The translations under genes were made by a program, and so were the position numbers. Under the pieces are notes generated by a model that worked only from the letters and a program-made list of their open reading frames with translations, did not search any database and had not been told where the DNA came from. From NCBI RefSeq assembly GCF_002095575.1, contig NZ_MLJJ01000001.1, forward strand, positions 1 to 64,000: a DNA stretch of 64,000 nt. Direction: 5' to 3'. This document shows positions 1-8,528 of this stretch, one piece after another (position 1 is the stretch's first letter; the number at the start of each line of letters is the position of its first letter). The stretch comes from Pantoea septica. GTDB lineage: Bacteria > Pseudomonadota > Gammaproteobacteria > Enterobacterales > Enterobacteriaceae.

Positions 1-815
1 GCGTTGAAAACGCCTGCGCAGCCGCACCTCGCCTCTTTGAGGTGGCGCAGGTGCGGCGCGGTGTCGGTGCCGAGGAAGAAGCGCGGATGGCCGCTGGCGA
101 CCACCTTGCGCAGCGCTTCCTGATGCGCGTTGCGCTTGAGGATCGGCAGGCAGTAGAGGTGCGGGCGCACGCCGCCTACCAGCATATGGTTGCGGTTGAA
201 CATCAGATGCTGCGGCGTAATGGTGGCGCCCAGCTTGTCATTGCCCGCCTCGACGTACTGCGCGGCTTCGCGCGTCGTGATGTGCTCGAAAACGACTTTG
301 AGTTCCGGGTACGTTTTGCGCAGCGGCTCCATAACGCTGTCGATAAAGCGCGCCTCGCGATCGAAAATATCGATGTCGGCGTGGGTGACCTCGCCGTGAA
401 TCAGCAGCGGCATGCCGATCTTCTGCATGCGCTCCAGCACGCTGCTGATGGCGGCGATATGGGTGACGCCGTGGCTGGAGTTGGTGGTGGCATGCGCCGG
501 ATAGAGTTTGGCGGCGGTAAACACGCCCGCGTTAAAGCCCTGTTCGATCTCATCGGGATCGAGCGAGTCGGTAAGGTAGCAGGTCATCAGCGGGGTGAAG
601 CGATGGTCCGCCGGCAGTGCGGCCAGAATGCGGTCGCGGTAGGCGACGGCGGCAGCGACGCTGGTGACCGGCGGCACCAGATTGGGCATCACGATGGCAC
701 GTCCGTTAACCGCGCTGGTATAAGGCAGAACCGTATTCAGCATCGCGTCGTCGCGCAGGTGAATATGCCAGTCGTCAGGGCGGCGGATAGTAAGTTGCTG
801 AGGGTGTGCAGTCAT
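1..815 (-). CDS. pyrC: Dihydroorotase PyrC (3' end cut by window edge)
   Basis: Hydrolytic/cyclising step of pyrimidine synthesis (carbamoyl-aspartate to dihydroorotate). The reading frame starts at the ATG at 815-813 ([20 protein letters not shown]) and stays open to the left edge, giving 271 codons of a protein normally near 347, so the C-terminal quarter is missing. The metal-binding HIHLRDD motif is near residue 17, and the [16 protein letters not shown] segment holds the lysine expected to be carbamylated. GGAG lies 9 nt before the ATG. A PurR-like box and a leader hairpin lie just upstream. The open plus-strand frame over the same bases is a shadow. Confidence 0.97.
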   Translation of the reverse strand, partial: MTAHPQQLTIRRPDDWHIHLRDDAMLNTVLPYTSAVNGRAIVMPNLVPPVTSVAAAVAYRDRILAALPADHRFTPLMTCYLTDSLDPDEIEQGFNAGVFTAAKLYPAHATTNSSHGVTHIAAISSVLERMQKIGMPLLIHGEVTHADIDIFDREARFIDSVMEPLRKTYPELKVVFEHITTREAAQYVEAGNDKLGATITPQHLMFNRNHMLVGGVRPHLYCLPILKRNAHQEALRKVVASGHPRFFLGTDTAPHLRHLKEARCGCAGVFN

Positions 816-900
816 CAGTGAAGCTCCGGCTAGTCAGGAAACGTAGAGGCGCGTTTTGGCCGGGTACAAAGCATAAGGCGTCGGGCAACCGTTTGCACTT
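816..900 (-). promoter_or_regulatory. pyrC promoter and leader with PurR-like box and RBS-hiding hairpin
   Basis: Reading the minus strand, a PurR-like palindrome GTGCAAACGGTTGCCC (898-883) precedes a -10-like TATGCT and an initiation region ACCCGGCC (866-858). CCGGC there can pair with GCCGG at 830-826, which overlaps the Shine-Dalgarno GGAG (828-825). In E. coli pyrC, start-site choice between C and G residues decides whether such a hairpin forms and blocks translation, and the same parts are visible here. The -35 is weak, as expected of a regulated promoter. Function is inferred from this resemblance. Confidence 0.6.
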
Positions 901-965
901 CTTTTCTTGCAAGAAAGGCAAAACGACATGAGGCGTGGTTGAGTTTGGGATAACGTGCAGTCGCT

Positions 966-1145
966 GGGTGACATGGCCCGATCGCAAAGACGCAAAAATC
1001 GCCATCCCTGGCGGCTCGTCCCGCGCGCTACGCACCTCATCCCTGGGTGCGCCCGTTAACGGGCCAACGCGCTGCGTTGTTCAAAAACGCTCCCGGCGTT
1101 TTTGTCCCTTGCGCGGGACGCTTTGCTCTTGGGGCCATGTCACCC
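966..1145. repeat. Copy A of a 180-bp multi-hairpin intergenic repeat
   Basis: Non-coding element ending in inverted repeats: GGGTGACATGGCCC at the left and its exact complement GGGCCATGTCACCC at the right. Inside are further palindromes: GCCCGTTAACGGGC, AACGC-GCT-GCGTT and CAAAAACGC-TCCCG-GCGTTTTTG. A second copy lies at 6640-6813, about 90% identical over the core. It resembles the MITE-like palindromic repeats of enterobacteria (ERIC, YPAL) in size and form, but I cannot assign it to a named family. It fills most of the 816-1196 gap between pyrC and yceB. Confidence 0.85.
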
Positions 1146-1196
1146 GCGTTGTGAGCTTTTCAGCTTCTTTAACGTTGCCAGGGCAAGATTCAGCTT

Positions 1197-1760
1197 TTAC
1201 TGCGTAAACGGAATCACCAGCTGGCCAGGCTCGACCTTGAGGCCCTTAGCGAATTTCTTCGCCAGCGCCTCGCCTTTGCTGCGATCGACGCTCAATACAT
1301 AGGCCGGCTTCTGATCAAAGTAGCTTTTAAGCGACTGATTCAGATAGGGCGTCAGGCTTTTCATCACCGCCGCCATCTTCTCCGGCTGCACCTGCGCGTC
1401 GACGATCTCCAGATTGCGCAGATAGACGGCGCCCTGCTGCGCGTCGAATACCGGCTGCGCCTTCATCTTCAGCTGCATATCCGCTTCCTGCGGGCCAAAC
1501 AGCGAAGTGACGTTGATTTTCGCCCTGCCGGTCAGCGTGACGCGGTCCGGCTCCTCGCGGCCAATCTGGCTGTTGAGGTCGCTCAGCAGAATATGGGCGT
1601 TCACCAGGCCGGCGACGCCGATATCTTTCTCATAATTGTTGTGCTTCGCCAGCGCCTGATTCACTTCCTGCTCGCTGACGGTGTACTGCGTAAGCTGATT
1701 GCAGCCGCTAACCAGCACGGCGAAAAACAGGGCCGTTAGCCCCAGAAATGCCTTTTTCAT
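1197..1760 (-). CDS. yceB: YceB-type lipoprotein
   Basis: Predicted lipoprotein of 187 aa of the YceB/DUF1439 family; no firm biochemical role is known. The start is the ATG at 1760 (MKKAFLGLTALFFAVLVSGC), preceded by GAGGA, rather than a longer frame beginning at 1796. The signal peptide ends in the lipobox LVSG-C, so Cys20 should be lipidated. The mature part is a mixed helical/strand domain binding a hydrophobic groove in related structures. It lies downstream of grxB in the same direction, separated by an imperfect hairpin at 1834-1863. Confidence 0.9.
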   Translation of the reverse strand: MKKAFLGLTALFFAVLVSGCNQLTQYTVSEQEVNQALAKHNNYEKDIGVAGLVNAHILLSDLNSQIGREEPDRVTLTGRAKINVTSLFGPQEADMQLKMKAQPVFDAQQGAVYLRNLEIVDAQVQPEKMAAVMKSLTPYLNQSLKSYFDQKPAYVLSVDRSKGEALAKKFAKGLKVEPGQLVIPFTQ

Positions 1761-1833
1761 TGTGTCCTCATCCGGATTGATGCTCATGCAGCGCATAGGG
1801 TGCCTGAATGCGGATGAGGTGTCATTAAGAAGG

Positions 1834-1863
1834 CGATGAGAAACGCCGGCGCGTCTCTCATCG
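1834..1863 (-). terminator. Hairpin between grxB and yceB
   Basis: CGATGAGA pairs with TCTCATCG and the stem continues inward with one mismatch (ACGC/GCGT). Read on the minus strand it follows the grxB stop by about 10 nt, but the following bases (CCTTCTT) are a poor U-tract, so it is at best a partial terminator or an mRNA-stabilising hairpin. Confidence 0.45.
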
Positions 1864-1870
1864 AACCGCG

Positions 1871-2518
1871 TCAGAGGGCGATAGAGGAGAGCAGATTGAC
1901 CTGCGTCTGCTTCGCCATGTTGTCGCGATAGTCGGCCACGCGGCTCGGCCAGTCGATGCCGGCCACCAGCGTCAGCGAACGCAGCAGCGGAAAGAGGTGG
2001 ATATCATCCTCCGACAGCTCGCCGTTGACCGCGTTGGGCTTCACGATCAGCTTGTCGAGCTGGCGCAGATCGTCGCCGATCTTTTTGATCAGGCCCGGCG
2101 CATGGCTCTTTAGCTCGGCGAAATCGCCGATCGCCGCCTCTTTCTTCTGGCGGAAATAGTCGCGCGCCTCCGGCGTGGCGAATTCGGCGAAGGCGGCGTC
2201 CGCGATGCGCGGCAGCAGCAGCTTATTAACGTAGCCGTTGACGCTGCGCAGCCAGTCGCCGATCGCCGGATTGATTTTGCCGTTCAGCAGCGGCTCCCGG
2301 TCGCTTTTATCGATAAAGCGCACAATATCGAGGCTTTCCGGCATTGCGCTGCCGTCATCTTTTTGCAGGATGGGCGCCACCTTCTGGCCCACCAGCTTTT
2401 TCGGCGTCGCTTCATCGTCGTTAAGCATCACGATGAGCTCTACCGGCAGGTTTTTCAGGCCGAAAATCATGCGCGCTTTGACGCAAAAGGGGCAGTGGTC
2501 ATAGATGTAGAGTTTCAT
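1871..2518 (-). CDS. grxB: Glutaredoxin 2
   Basis: GST-fold glutaredoxin of 215 aa, the usual length, which reduces protein-glutathione mixed disulfides in the cytosol. The N-terminal thioredoxin fold has the redox motif CPFC at residues 9-12 in MKLYIYDHCPFCVKARM; the rest is the all-helical GST-like C-terminal domain. AAGGAGACCGG stands just before the ATG. It is divergent from rimJ. Confidence 0.97.
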   Translation of the reverse strand: MKLYIYDHCPFCVKARMIFGLKNLPVELIVMLNDDEATPKKLVGQKVAPILQKDDGSAMPESLDIVRFIDKSDREPLLNGKINPAIGDWLRSVNGYVNKLLLPRIADAAFAEFATPEARDYFRQKKEAAIGDFAELKSHAPGLIKKIGDDLRQLDKLIVKPNAVNGELSEDDIHLFPLLRSLTLVAGIDWPSRVADYRDNMAKQTQVNLLSSIAL

Positions 2519-2677
2519 CCCGGTCTCCTTTGGATAGTCAGGGCGACGGGCGTCACCCTGATTGAGGGCGTGTCGGAAGTATGGAAGAGATTCGGTGCGA
2601 GGGCAAACCGACGCTGCGAGCGGGCCGGGATTTGCAAAATAAAATCAAGGCGTTTCACGCCGGTCGTTAACGAATAT

Positions 2678-2706
2678 TTTACCGCGGCAGGGGCGGCGGT
2701 TATAGT
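2678..2706 (+). promoter_or_regulatory. Candidate sigma-70 promoter of rimJ
   Basis: TTTACC (2678-2683), 17-nt spacer, TATAGT (2701-2706), lying 55 nt before the rimJ start in the 242-bp grxB/rimJ divergent region. It matches consensus at 4 of 6 and 5 of 6 positions. No other strong signal was seen in this interval. Confidence 0.55.
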
Positions 2707-2760
2707 GAAAGCAATGTTGTTGGCACCGCTTTTCTTAAGCCTCAGATTTCAGGAGTCATG

Positions 2761-3351
2761 ATGTTTGGCTATCGTTCTGCCGCGCCCAGGGTGCGATTGA
2801 CCACCGACCGACTGGTGGTGCGTCTGGTTCACGAGCGCGACGCCTGGCGACTGGCGGATTACTACGCCGAAAACCGCGCCTTCTTAAAACCCTGGGAGCC
2901 GGTGCGCGACGAGAGCCACTGTTACCCCTCCGGCTGGCAGGCGCGCCTGGGCCTGATCACCGATATGCATAAGAGCGGCTCCGCCTACTATTTCATTTTG
3001 ATGGATCCCGAAGAGTCCGAAGTGCGTGGCGTCGCCAACTTCAGCAACGTGCTGCGCGGCTCGTTCCACGCCTGCTACCTCGGCTATTCGCTGGGCGAAA
3101 AGTGGCAAGGACAAGGACTGATGTTCGAGGCGCTTCAGGCCGCCATCCGCTATATGCAACGCCAGCAGAATATCCACCGCATTATGGCGAACTACATGCC
3201 GCATAATCAGCGCAGCGGCGCGCTGCTGGCGCGTCTCGGCTTTGAGAAAGAGGGTTATGCGAAAGACTATCTGTTAATCGACGGCCGCTGGCAGGATCAT
3301 GTGTTGACCGCGCTGACTCGTCATGAGTGGACGCCGGATCGGCGCGGCTAA
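2761..3351 (+). CDS. rimJ: Ribosomal protein S5 alanine N-acetyltransferase
   Basis: GNAT-fold enzyme of 196 aa that acetylates the N-terminal alanine of ribosomal protein S5. Two ATGs stand in tandem (2758 and 2761). The second is chosen because it lies 5 nt after AGGAG and gives the conserved N-terminus MFGYRS. The acetyl-CoA loop region is visible in [13 protein letters not shown], and [19 protein letters not shown] is the conserved C-terminal GNAT block. It is the first gene of a compact rimJ-yceH-mviM run; yceH begins 13 nt after its stop. Confidence 0.96.
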   Translation: MFGYRSAAPRVRLTTDRLVVRLVHERDAWRLADYYAENRAFLKPWEPVRDESHCYPSGWQARLGLITDMHKSGSAYYFILMDPEESEVRGVANFSNVLRGSFHACYLGYSLGEKWQGQGLMFEALQAAIRYMQRQQNIHRIMANYMPHNQRSGALLARLGFEKEGYAKDYLLIDGRWQDHVLTALTRHEWTPDRRG

Positions 3352-3364
3352 TAAGGAGATCGGA

Positions 3365-3994
3365 ATGAAAATGGCGCTTTCGCCGCTGGCGTTGCGTGTT
3401 TTGGGTTGCCTGCTGGAGAAGCAGGTCACCACGCCGGAGCAGTATCCGCTGTCGCTGAATGCGGTGGTGACCGCCTGCAACCAGAAGTCGAACCGCGAGC
3501 CGGTGATGAACCTGACCGAAAGCGAAGTGCAGGAGGAGCTGGATCGGCTGACGAAAAAGCATCTGGCGACCGCCAACAGCGGCTTTGGCCAGCGCGTGGC
3601 GAAGTATGAGCAGCGCTTTTGCAATTCGACCTTCGGCAACCTGCAGCTCAGCAGCGCCGAGGTGGCGATTCTGACGCTGCTGTTCCTGCGCGGCGCGCAA
3701 ACGCCGGGCGAGCTGCGCACGCGCAGCGGCAGACTGCACGAGTTTGCCGACGTTGAAGAAGTGGAAAGCGTGCTGGCTGATTTAACCGCGCGCGAGATGG
3801 TGACGCGCCTGCCGCGCGAGCCGGGCAAACGCGAAAGCCGCTACCTGCATCTGTTCGGCGACGAGCAATCCGCCAGCCAGGCGGAAACGCCGCAGGAAGA
3901 TAACGGCGATCTCAGCGCGCGCGTCGCCGTGCTTGAGCAGTCGCTCGCCGTCTTACAGGCGCTGGTGCAAACGCTGCTGCATAAAGGAGGCTGA
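3365..3994 (+). CDS. yceH: YceH, DUF480 winged-helix protein
   Basis: Conserved protein of 209 aa (DUF480/UPF0502). The start is the ATG at 3365 after AAGGAGATCGG; the longer frame from 3323 would run into rimJ. Two tandem winged-helix-like domains are expected from the family ([20 protein letters not shown] in the first, [20 protein letters not shown] in the second), and the C-terminus (about 185-209) is a probable coiled coil. Its exact role is unknown; the motifs suggest nucleic-acid binding or a protein contact. The mviM ribosome binding site overlaps its stop codon. Confidence 0.93.
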   Translation: MKMALSPLALRVLGCLLEKQVTTPEQYPLSLNAVVTACNQKSNREPVMNLTESEVQEELDRLTKKHLATANSGFGQRVAKYEQRFCNSTFGNLQLSSAEVAILTLLFLRGAQTPGELRTRSGRLHEFADVEEVESVLADLTAREMVTRLPREPGKRESRYLHLFGDEQSASQAETPQEDNGDLSARVAVLEQSLAVLQALVQTLLHKGG

Positions 3995-3995
3995 G

Positions 3996-4916
3996 ATGAA
4001 ACTGCGAATTGGCGTTGTCGGACTGGGTTCGATTGCGCAAAAAGCATGGCTGCCGGTGCTGGCACAGGCGGAAAGCTGGACGCTGGTCGGCGGCTTCTCG
4101 CCGAATCAGCAGAAGGCGCAGACGGTGTGCGACAGCTACCGCATGACCTGTTTCTCCTCGCTGAACGCGCTGGCGGACGCCTGCGACGCGGTGTTCGTTC
4201 ACACCAGCACCGTCACCCACTACGAGATTGTCAAAGCGCTGCTGCTGGCGGGAAAAGATGTGCTGGTGGATAAGCCGCTGGCCGATAATTTCAGTCAGGC
4301 CGAGGCGCTGGTGGCGCTGGCGGAAAAGCGCGGGCGCAAACTGATGGTGGGCTTTAACCGCCGCTTTGCGCCGCGCTATCAGCAGCTGCGGCTGGCGATG
4401 CCGCAGGCTGCCAGCCTGCGCGTGGAGAAACACCGCAGCGACAGCGTCGGACCGAACGATCTGCGCTTTACGCTGCTTGACGACTATCTGCACGTGGTGG
4501 ATACCGCGCTCTGGCTGGCGGGCGATCGCGCCGTCCAGCGTCATGGCTACATCCATACCAACGAGCGTGGCGAAATGCTCTATGCCGAGCACCACTTCGC
4601 CGCCGGCACCGTGCAGATCGCCACCAGCATGCATCGCCGCGCGGGCAGCCAGCGCGAGCGCGCCAGCCTGGTCGGCGACGGCCGCTGCATCGACGTGCTG
4701 GAGATGCGCGACTGGCAGGAGGAGCGCGGCGACGGCGTGCGTATCGATCCGCCGCCCGCGTGGCAAAGCCATCTGACCCAGCGCGGCTTCAGCGGCGCGG
4801 CGCACCATTTTATCCAGTGCGTGCAAAATCAGACGATGCCTGAAACAGGCGGCGAACAGGCGCTGCTGGCGCAGCGCGTGGTGGAAAAAATGTGGCGCGA
4901 GGCGGAGAAGGAATAA
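3996..4916 (+). CDS. mviM: Gfo/Idh/MocA-family oxidoreductase MviM
   Basis: Putative NAD(P)-dependent oxidoreductase of 306 aa. The Rossmann dinucleotide motif GVVGLGSIAQ is at residues 6-15, with VDKPLADNFSQAEALV matching the conserved EKP/DKP block of Gfo/Idh/MocA enzymes. The start is the ATG at 3996, fixed by AAAGGAGG ending 5 nt upstream; its first codon lies 1 nt past the yceH stop. The substrate is unknown. The old name (mouse virulence) comes from its place before mviN/murJ, which is 120 nt downstream. Confidence 0.94.
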   Translation: MKLRIGVVGLGSIAQKAWLPVLAQAESWTLVGGFSPNQQKAQTVCDSYRMTCFSSLNALADACDAVFVHTSTVTHYEIVKALLLAGKDVLVDKPLADNFSQAEALVALAEKRGRKLMVGFNRRFAPRYQQLRLAMPQAASLRVEKHRSDSVGPNDLRFTLLDDYLHVVDTALWLAGDRAVQRHGYIHTNERGEMLYAEHHFAAGTVQIATSMHRRAGSQRERASLVGDGRCIDVLEMRDWQEERGDGVRIDPPPAWQSHLTQRGFSGAAHHFIQCVQNQTMPETGGEQALLAQRVVEKMWREAEKE

Positions 4917-5036
4917 CGCCTTGTAACACTCCGTGCTGGTCATTTCCCGCCGTGGCAGTAGACTATCGCCGGGCGCCGCTGGGCGCCCGCGCTAAGTAGC
5001 TCATTTTGCCGACTCTTTTCAGGACGTGCGCCAATT

Positions 5037-6575
5037 ATGAATCTGTTGAAATCGCTGGCAGCGGTCAGTTCCATGACCCTGTTTTCCCGCGTATTGGGTT
5101 TTGCCCGTGACGCCATTGTGGCGCGGGTGTTCGGCGCCGGGATGGCCACGGACGCCTTTTTCGTCGCCTTTAAGCTGCCTAACCTGCTGCGGCGCATCTT
5201 CGCCGAAGGCGCCTTTTCGCAAGCGTTCGTACCGATCCTCGCCGAGTATAAAAGCAAGCAGGGCGAAGAGGCGACGCGGCTCTTTATCGCCTATGTCTCA
5301 GGCCTGCTGACGCTGGCGCTGGCGCTGGTGACCATCGCGGGGATGTTCGCCGCGCCCTGGGTGATTCTGGTCACTGCGCCCGGCTTTGCCGATACCGCCG
5401 ATAAGTTCGCGCTCACCAGTGCGCTGCTGCGCGTGACCTTTCCCTATATTTTGCTGATTTCGCTGGCTTCGCTGGCGGGCGCCATCCTCAATACCTGGAA
5501 CCGCTTTTCCGTTCCCGCCTTCGCGCCCACGCTGCTGAATATCAGCATGATCGGCTTTGCGCTCTTTGCCGCGCCGCACTTTCATCCGCCGGTGATGGCG
5601 CTGGCGTGGGCGGTGGTCGCAGGCGGCGTGCTGCAGCTTTTCTACCAGCTGCCGCACCTGAAGAAGATCGGCATGCTGGTGCTGCCGCGCATTAACCTGA
5701 AAGATGCGGGCGTCTGGCGCGTGATGCGGCAGATGGGGCCGGCGATCCTCGGCGTTTCCGTCAGCCAGATTTCGCTGATCATCAATACTATTTTCGCCTC
5801 GTTTCTCGTCTCCGGCTCGGTCTCATGGATGTATTACGCCGATCGCCTGATGGAGTTCCCGTCGGGCGTGCTGGGCGTGGCGCTCGGCACCATTTTGCTG
5901 CCGTCGCTGGCGAAGAGCTTTTCCAGCGGCAATCACGATGAATATTCCCGCCTGATGGACTGGGGCCTGCGCCTCTGCTTTCTACTGGCGCTGCCGAGCG
6001 CGGTGGCGCTGGGCATTCTTTCCGGCCCGCTCACCGTCGCGCTGTTTCAGTACGGCAAGTTCACCGCCTTCGACGCTCTGATGACGCAGCGCGCGCTGAT
6101 TGCCTATTCAGTGGGGCTGATGGGGCTGATCGTGGTGAAGGTGCTGGCGCCGGGGTTCTACTCGCGTCAGGACATCAAAACGCCCGTGAAGATCGCCATG
6201 ATTACCCTGGTGATGACGCAGTTAATGAACCTGGCCTTTATCGGCCCGCTGAAGCATGCCGGGCTGTCGCTCTCTATCGGCCTGGCAGCCTGCCTTAACG
6301 CCGCGCTGCTCTACTGGCAGCTGCGTAAGAAGAAGATTTTTCAGCCGCAGCCGGGCTGGGCGAGCTTTCTGCTGCGTCTGGCGATCGCGGTAAGCGTAAT
6401 GGCGGCGGCGCTGGTGGGCATCCTTTATGTGATGCCGGCGTGGGAAGAGGGCGCGATGGTCTGGCGTCTGCTACGTCTGGCGGCGGTCTGCGCGGTGGGC
6501 GGCGGCGCCTACTTCCTGACGCTAGGGCTGCTCGGCTTCCGGCTGCGCGACTATGCGCGCCGGGCGCACGCGTAA
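5037..6575 (+). CDS. murJ: Lipid II flippase MurJ
   Basis: Inner-membrane MOP-superfamily flippase of 512 aa that carries lipid II to the periplasmic face for peptidoglycan synthesis. Fourteen hydrophobic segments are expected. The N-terminal block [19 protein letters not shown] and the central [20 protein letters not shown] are nearly identical to E. coli MurJ. It starts at [14 protein letters not shown] with AGGA about 11 nt upstream and is followed directly by an intrinsic terminator. It is convergent with flgN. Confidence 0.97.
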   Translation: MNLLKSLAAVSSMTLFSRVLGFARDAIVARVFGAGMATDAFFVAFKLPNLLRRIFAEGAFSQAFVPILAEYKSKQGEEATRLFIAYVSGLLTLALALVTIAGMFAAPWVILVTAPGFADTADKFALTSALLRVTFPYILLISLASLAGAILNTWNRFSVPAFAPTLLNISMIGFALFAAPHFHPPVMALAWAVVAGGVLQLFYQLPHLKKIGMLVLPRINLKDAGVWRVMRQMGPAILGVSVSQISLIINTIFASFLVSGSVSWMYYADRLMEFPSGVLGVALGTILLPSLAKSFSSGNHDEYSRLMDWGLRLCFLLALPSAVALGILSGPLTVALFQYGKFTAFDALMTQRALIAYSVGLMGLIVVKVLAPGFYSRQDIKTPVKIAMITLVMTQLMNLAFIGPLKHAGLSLSIGLAACLNAALLYWQLRKKKIFQPQPGWASFLLRLAIAVSVMAAALVGILYVMPAWEEGAMVWRLLRLAAVCAVGGGAYFLTLGLLGFRLRDYARRAHA

Positions 6576-6582
6576 AACAGCA

Positions 6583-6616
6583 AAATCCCGCTCTGAAGGC
6601 GGGATTTTTTTTTGTC
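6583..6616 (+). terminator. Intrinsic terminator after murJ
   Basis: AAATCCCGC pairs with GCGGGATTT around a short loop, followed by nine T residues, starting 8 nt after the murJ stop. Confidence 0.9.
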
Positions 6617-6639
6617 TGCGGACTGGGTGCAGACGCGGA

Positions 6640-6813
6640 TGGTATGGCCCGATCGCAAAGACGCAAAAGCGGCATCCATGCCAGCTCGGCCCGCGTGCTA
6701 CGCACCTCATCCCTGAGGTGCGCCCGTTAACGGGCCAACGCGCTGCGTTGTTCAAAAACGCTCCCGGCGTTTTTGTCCCTTGCGCGGGACGCTTTGCTCT
6801 TCGGTCCATACCA
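6640..6813. repeat. Copy B of the multi-hairpin intergenic repeat
   Basis: Second copy of the element at 966-1145, in the same orientation. Its terminal stem reads TGGTATGG / CCATACCA where copy A reads TGACATGG / CCATGTCA: both arms changed together. The inner palindromes (GCCCGTTAACGGGC, CAAAAACGC...GCGTTTTTG) are the same. It sits between the murJ and flgN terminators, whose stems are themselves nearly identical. It contains no credible gene. Confidence 0.85.
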
Positions 6814-6841
6814 CTCGCGTTTCCACTTCCGCGTTGTCGGT

Positions 6842-6873
6842 AAAAAAATCCCGCCTTCTGGCGGGATTTTTTT
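6842..6873. terminator. Bidirectional terminator at the end of flgN
   Basis: A7, then ATCCCGCC-TTCT-GGCGGGAT, then T7. It works on paper in both directions and ends the minus-strand flgAMN transcripts. The stem core matches that of the murJ terminator at 6583. Confidence 0.88.
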
Positions 6874-6902
6874 ATGCCTTCCGGCTTAGCGTCGCCTGAC
6901 CT

Positions 6903-7304
6903 TTACCCAGCCCGTCCGGGCCATAAAAACGCCTGCGTCTGATGCGGCTTAAGCACGGTCAGCGCCTCTTCAGTAAAGCGGATCTGCTGATTGAGCAGCA
7001 AGCCGTTATGGGTATTGGCGTCGTTTAAGCGACGCGTCATCAGGCCGATACTCTGCCAGCGGCGCGTCATATCACTGTGACCAGCATAAGGCGCATGGGT
7101 GCCGAGCTGCCGCTCGGTGCTGCGGCGCATCTCGTCAAGATAGCTTAGCGTCGCCAGCAGCGCGCCTTTATCTTCGGTAATGCGCTGCAGCAGATTATTA
7201 TTAATCCTGCCTGCGGCCAGTTGGTGCTGCTCCTCTTCGAGAACGTTCGAAAGCGAGGAAAGCACTTCCTGCATCTTATCTAGTGTGGTCAACAGGTTGC
7301 TCAT
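6903..7304 (-). CDS. flgN: Flagellar export chaperone FlgN
   Basis: Cytoplasmic type III chaperone of 133 aa for the hook-filament junction proteins FlgK and FlgL, which are encoded at 15.8-18.4 kb. The protein is almost all helical (MSNLLTTLDKMQEVLSSLSN), typical of FlgN, and its poorly conserved C-terminal region should hold the substrate-binding helix. It lies 5 nt after flgM, so the two are cotranscribed. Expression is expected from both the flgA and the sigma-28 flgM promoters. Confidence 0.93.
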   Translation of the reverse strand: MSNLLTTLDKMQEVLSSLSNVLEEEQHQLAAGRINNNLLQRITEDKGALLATLSYLDEMRRSTERQLGTHAPYAGHSDMTRRWQSIGLMTRRLNDANTHNGLLLNQQIRFTEEALTVLKPHQTQAFLWPGRAG

Positions 7305-7309
7305 GGGGA

Positions 7310-7612
7310 TTATTTACCCTCTAAATACGCCTTAGTGTCGGCAATCAGCGCATCGGCGATCTTGCCGGTATCCATTTTCAGTTCGCCATTGCGAATGGCG
7401 GTTTTCAGTTGTTCGACGCGCGCCACGTTGATGTCCTGGCTGCCCGGCTGGGTCAGCTGCGACTGCGCATTGCTCAGGCTGACCTGGGCTGCGGCGGGCG
7501 TGGTTGCGGTAGCGTTCGACGCCTGGCGCGTTTTACCGGTCGTGGACTCGTTGCTTTCACGGGTTTGCACGGTCGCGACGGGCTTCAGAGGTTGCGTTCT
7601 GTCGATGCTCAT
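7310..7612 (-). CDS. flgM: Anti-sigma-28 factor FlgM
   Basis: Binds and blocks FliA (sigma-28) until the hook-basal body is complete and FlgM is exported. It has 100 aa, the usual size. The N-terminal half is polar and low in complexity, as in the unstructured export-competent region; the C-terminal half ([20 protein letters not shown]) is the conserved sigma-binding segment. The TATTCGGGCTCC complement supplies GGAG just before the ATG. It is preceded by a strong sigma-28 promoter at 7684-7710. Confidence 0.95.
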   Translation of the reverse strand: MSIDRTQPLKPVATVQTRESNESTTGKTRQASNATATTPAAAQVSLSNAQSQLTQPGSQDINVARVEQLKTAIRNGELKMDTGKIADALIADTKAYLEGK

Positions 7613-7683
7613 ATTCGGGCTCCTGTACGGTCAGGGGAAACTGCCACCTGAATCAGAATAGCGTAATCGCTTAATTGATTTCT

Positions 7684-7710
7684 CTATCGGCAGAAAAACA
7701 GCGTTCTTTA
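7684..7710 (-). promoter_or_regulatory. Sigma-28 (FliA) promoter of flgM
   Basis: Minus strand TAAAGAAC, 11-nt spacer, GCCGATAG. The consensus is TAAAGTTT-N11-GCCGATAA, so the -10 matches 7 of 8 and the spacer is exact. It ends just past the flgA stop codon, 72 nt before the flgM ATG, as expected for the class 3 flgMN promoter. Confidence 0.88.
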
Positions 7711-7715
7711 GCGCC

Positions 7716-8375
7716 TTATAGCGATATCAGAATATTCCCATCCGCATCCACTTTCCCGCTCACCACCTGACCGTTGCCCATGCGCACGCGCACCGACTGC
7801 GCCAGAATCGCATTGTTCAACGCTTTGCCTTCGCCGCTGGCGTTAAAGCCTTCGCCGCTGGCGATTACCATCACGCTCTGACCCGCCTTCACGCGCCACG
7901 GCTGGCGCATCATCGACAGCGTTACCGGCTGGCCCGGCTGAATATCGCGCAGCACCACCGCATCCGCCACCGAACCGACGTCAAGCATGGTGCGCGCCGG
8001 CAGAGTATCGAGGCGGCCACTCTGCAGGCGAAAATCGTCGGCGCTGACGGTTGAGCCGCGCGCCAGCAGACGCGTCGCCACCAGATACTGGCCGGTAACC
8101 TGCACCTGCACCTGAAGAAAACGTCGCGTATCGCCGCAGGTCGCGGCCACGCTCATGGGCCCCCACAGGCGGCTATTGCCAGGCAGGCTGAACTGCGGCG
8201 CGTCGCAGGTCGGCCACTGCGCCTGCGGCGTCTTAATCTCCACCGTCATGCCCGCCGCGTGCTGCGCGTCGCGAGCCTGGAAAAAGCCCGTTAGCTGGGC
8301 GGGAAGATCGGCGGCGCTGGCGGGCAGGGCGAACAGCGCCAGCAGGCCGGCCAACAGGGCGGTAAGGTTACGCAT
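7716..8375 (-). CDS. flgA: P-ring assembly chaperone FlgA
   Basis: Periplasmic chaperone of 219 aa needed for FlgI to polymerise into the P ring. The start is the ATG at 8375, 7 nt after AGGAG; a TTG one codon earlier is less well placed. The Sec signal peptide MRNLTALLAGLLALFALPASA ends in an ASA|AD cleavage site. The C-terminal SAF domain is marked by ARGSTVSADDF and LRDIQPGQPVTLSMM. It is first in flgAMN and divergent from flgB. Confidence 0.95.
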   Translation of the reverse strand: MRNLTALLAGLLALFALPASAADLPAQLTGFFQARDAQHAAGMTVEIKTPQAQWPTCDAPQFSLPGNSRLWGPMSVAATCGDTRRFLQVQVQVTGQYLVATRLLARGSTVSADDFRLQSGRLDTLPARTMLDVGSVADAVVLRDIQPGQPVTLSMMRQPWRVKAGQSVMVIASGEGFNASGEGKALNNAILAQSVRVRMGNGQVVSGKVDADGNILISL

Positions 8376-8528
8376 CAAATCACTCCTTGCTGCTAATGGC
8401 GACGAGTGTACTCGCGCCGCGACAAAATCAAGGCGAAAAATAGCCGTGATTTTTGCCGTTATTCAGACGATGGCTATTGCTTTTCCCCCATAAGCTGTTC
8501 TCTCGAAATTCTCATTTGCGGAGGAAGC
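8376..8528. promoter_or_regulatory. flgA/flgB divergent regulatory region
   Basis: This 153-bp region should carry the class 2 promoters driven by FlhD4C2. An AAATAGCC half-site (8438-8445) and an inverted GGCTATT (8472-8478) resemble parts of the FlhDC consensus, but the spacing between them (26 nt) is larger than the usual 10-12, so the exact box is uncertain. CATAAG at 8489 could be the flgB -10. GGAGG precedes the flgB ATG. Confidence 0.4.

Noticed and set aside
42-821. Plus-strand 259-aa open frame over pyrC
   Set aside because: The minus strand encodes a clear PyrC with catalytic motifs. The plus frame is a shadow rich in Arg/Ala/His without homology.
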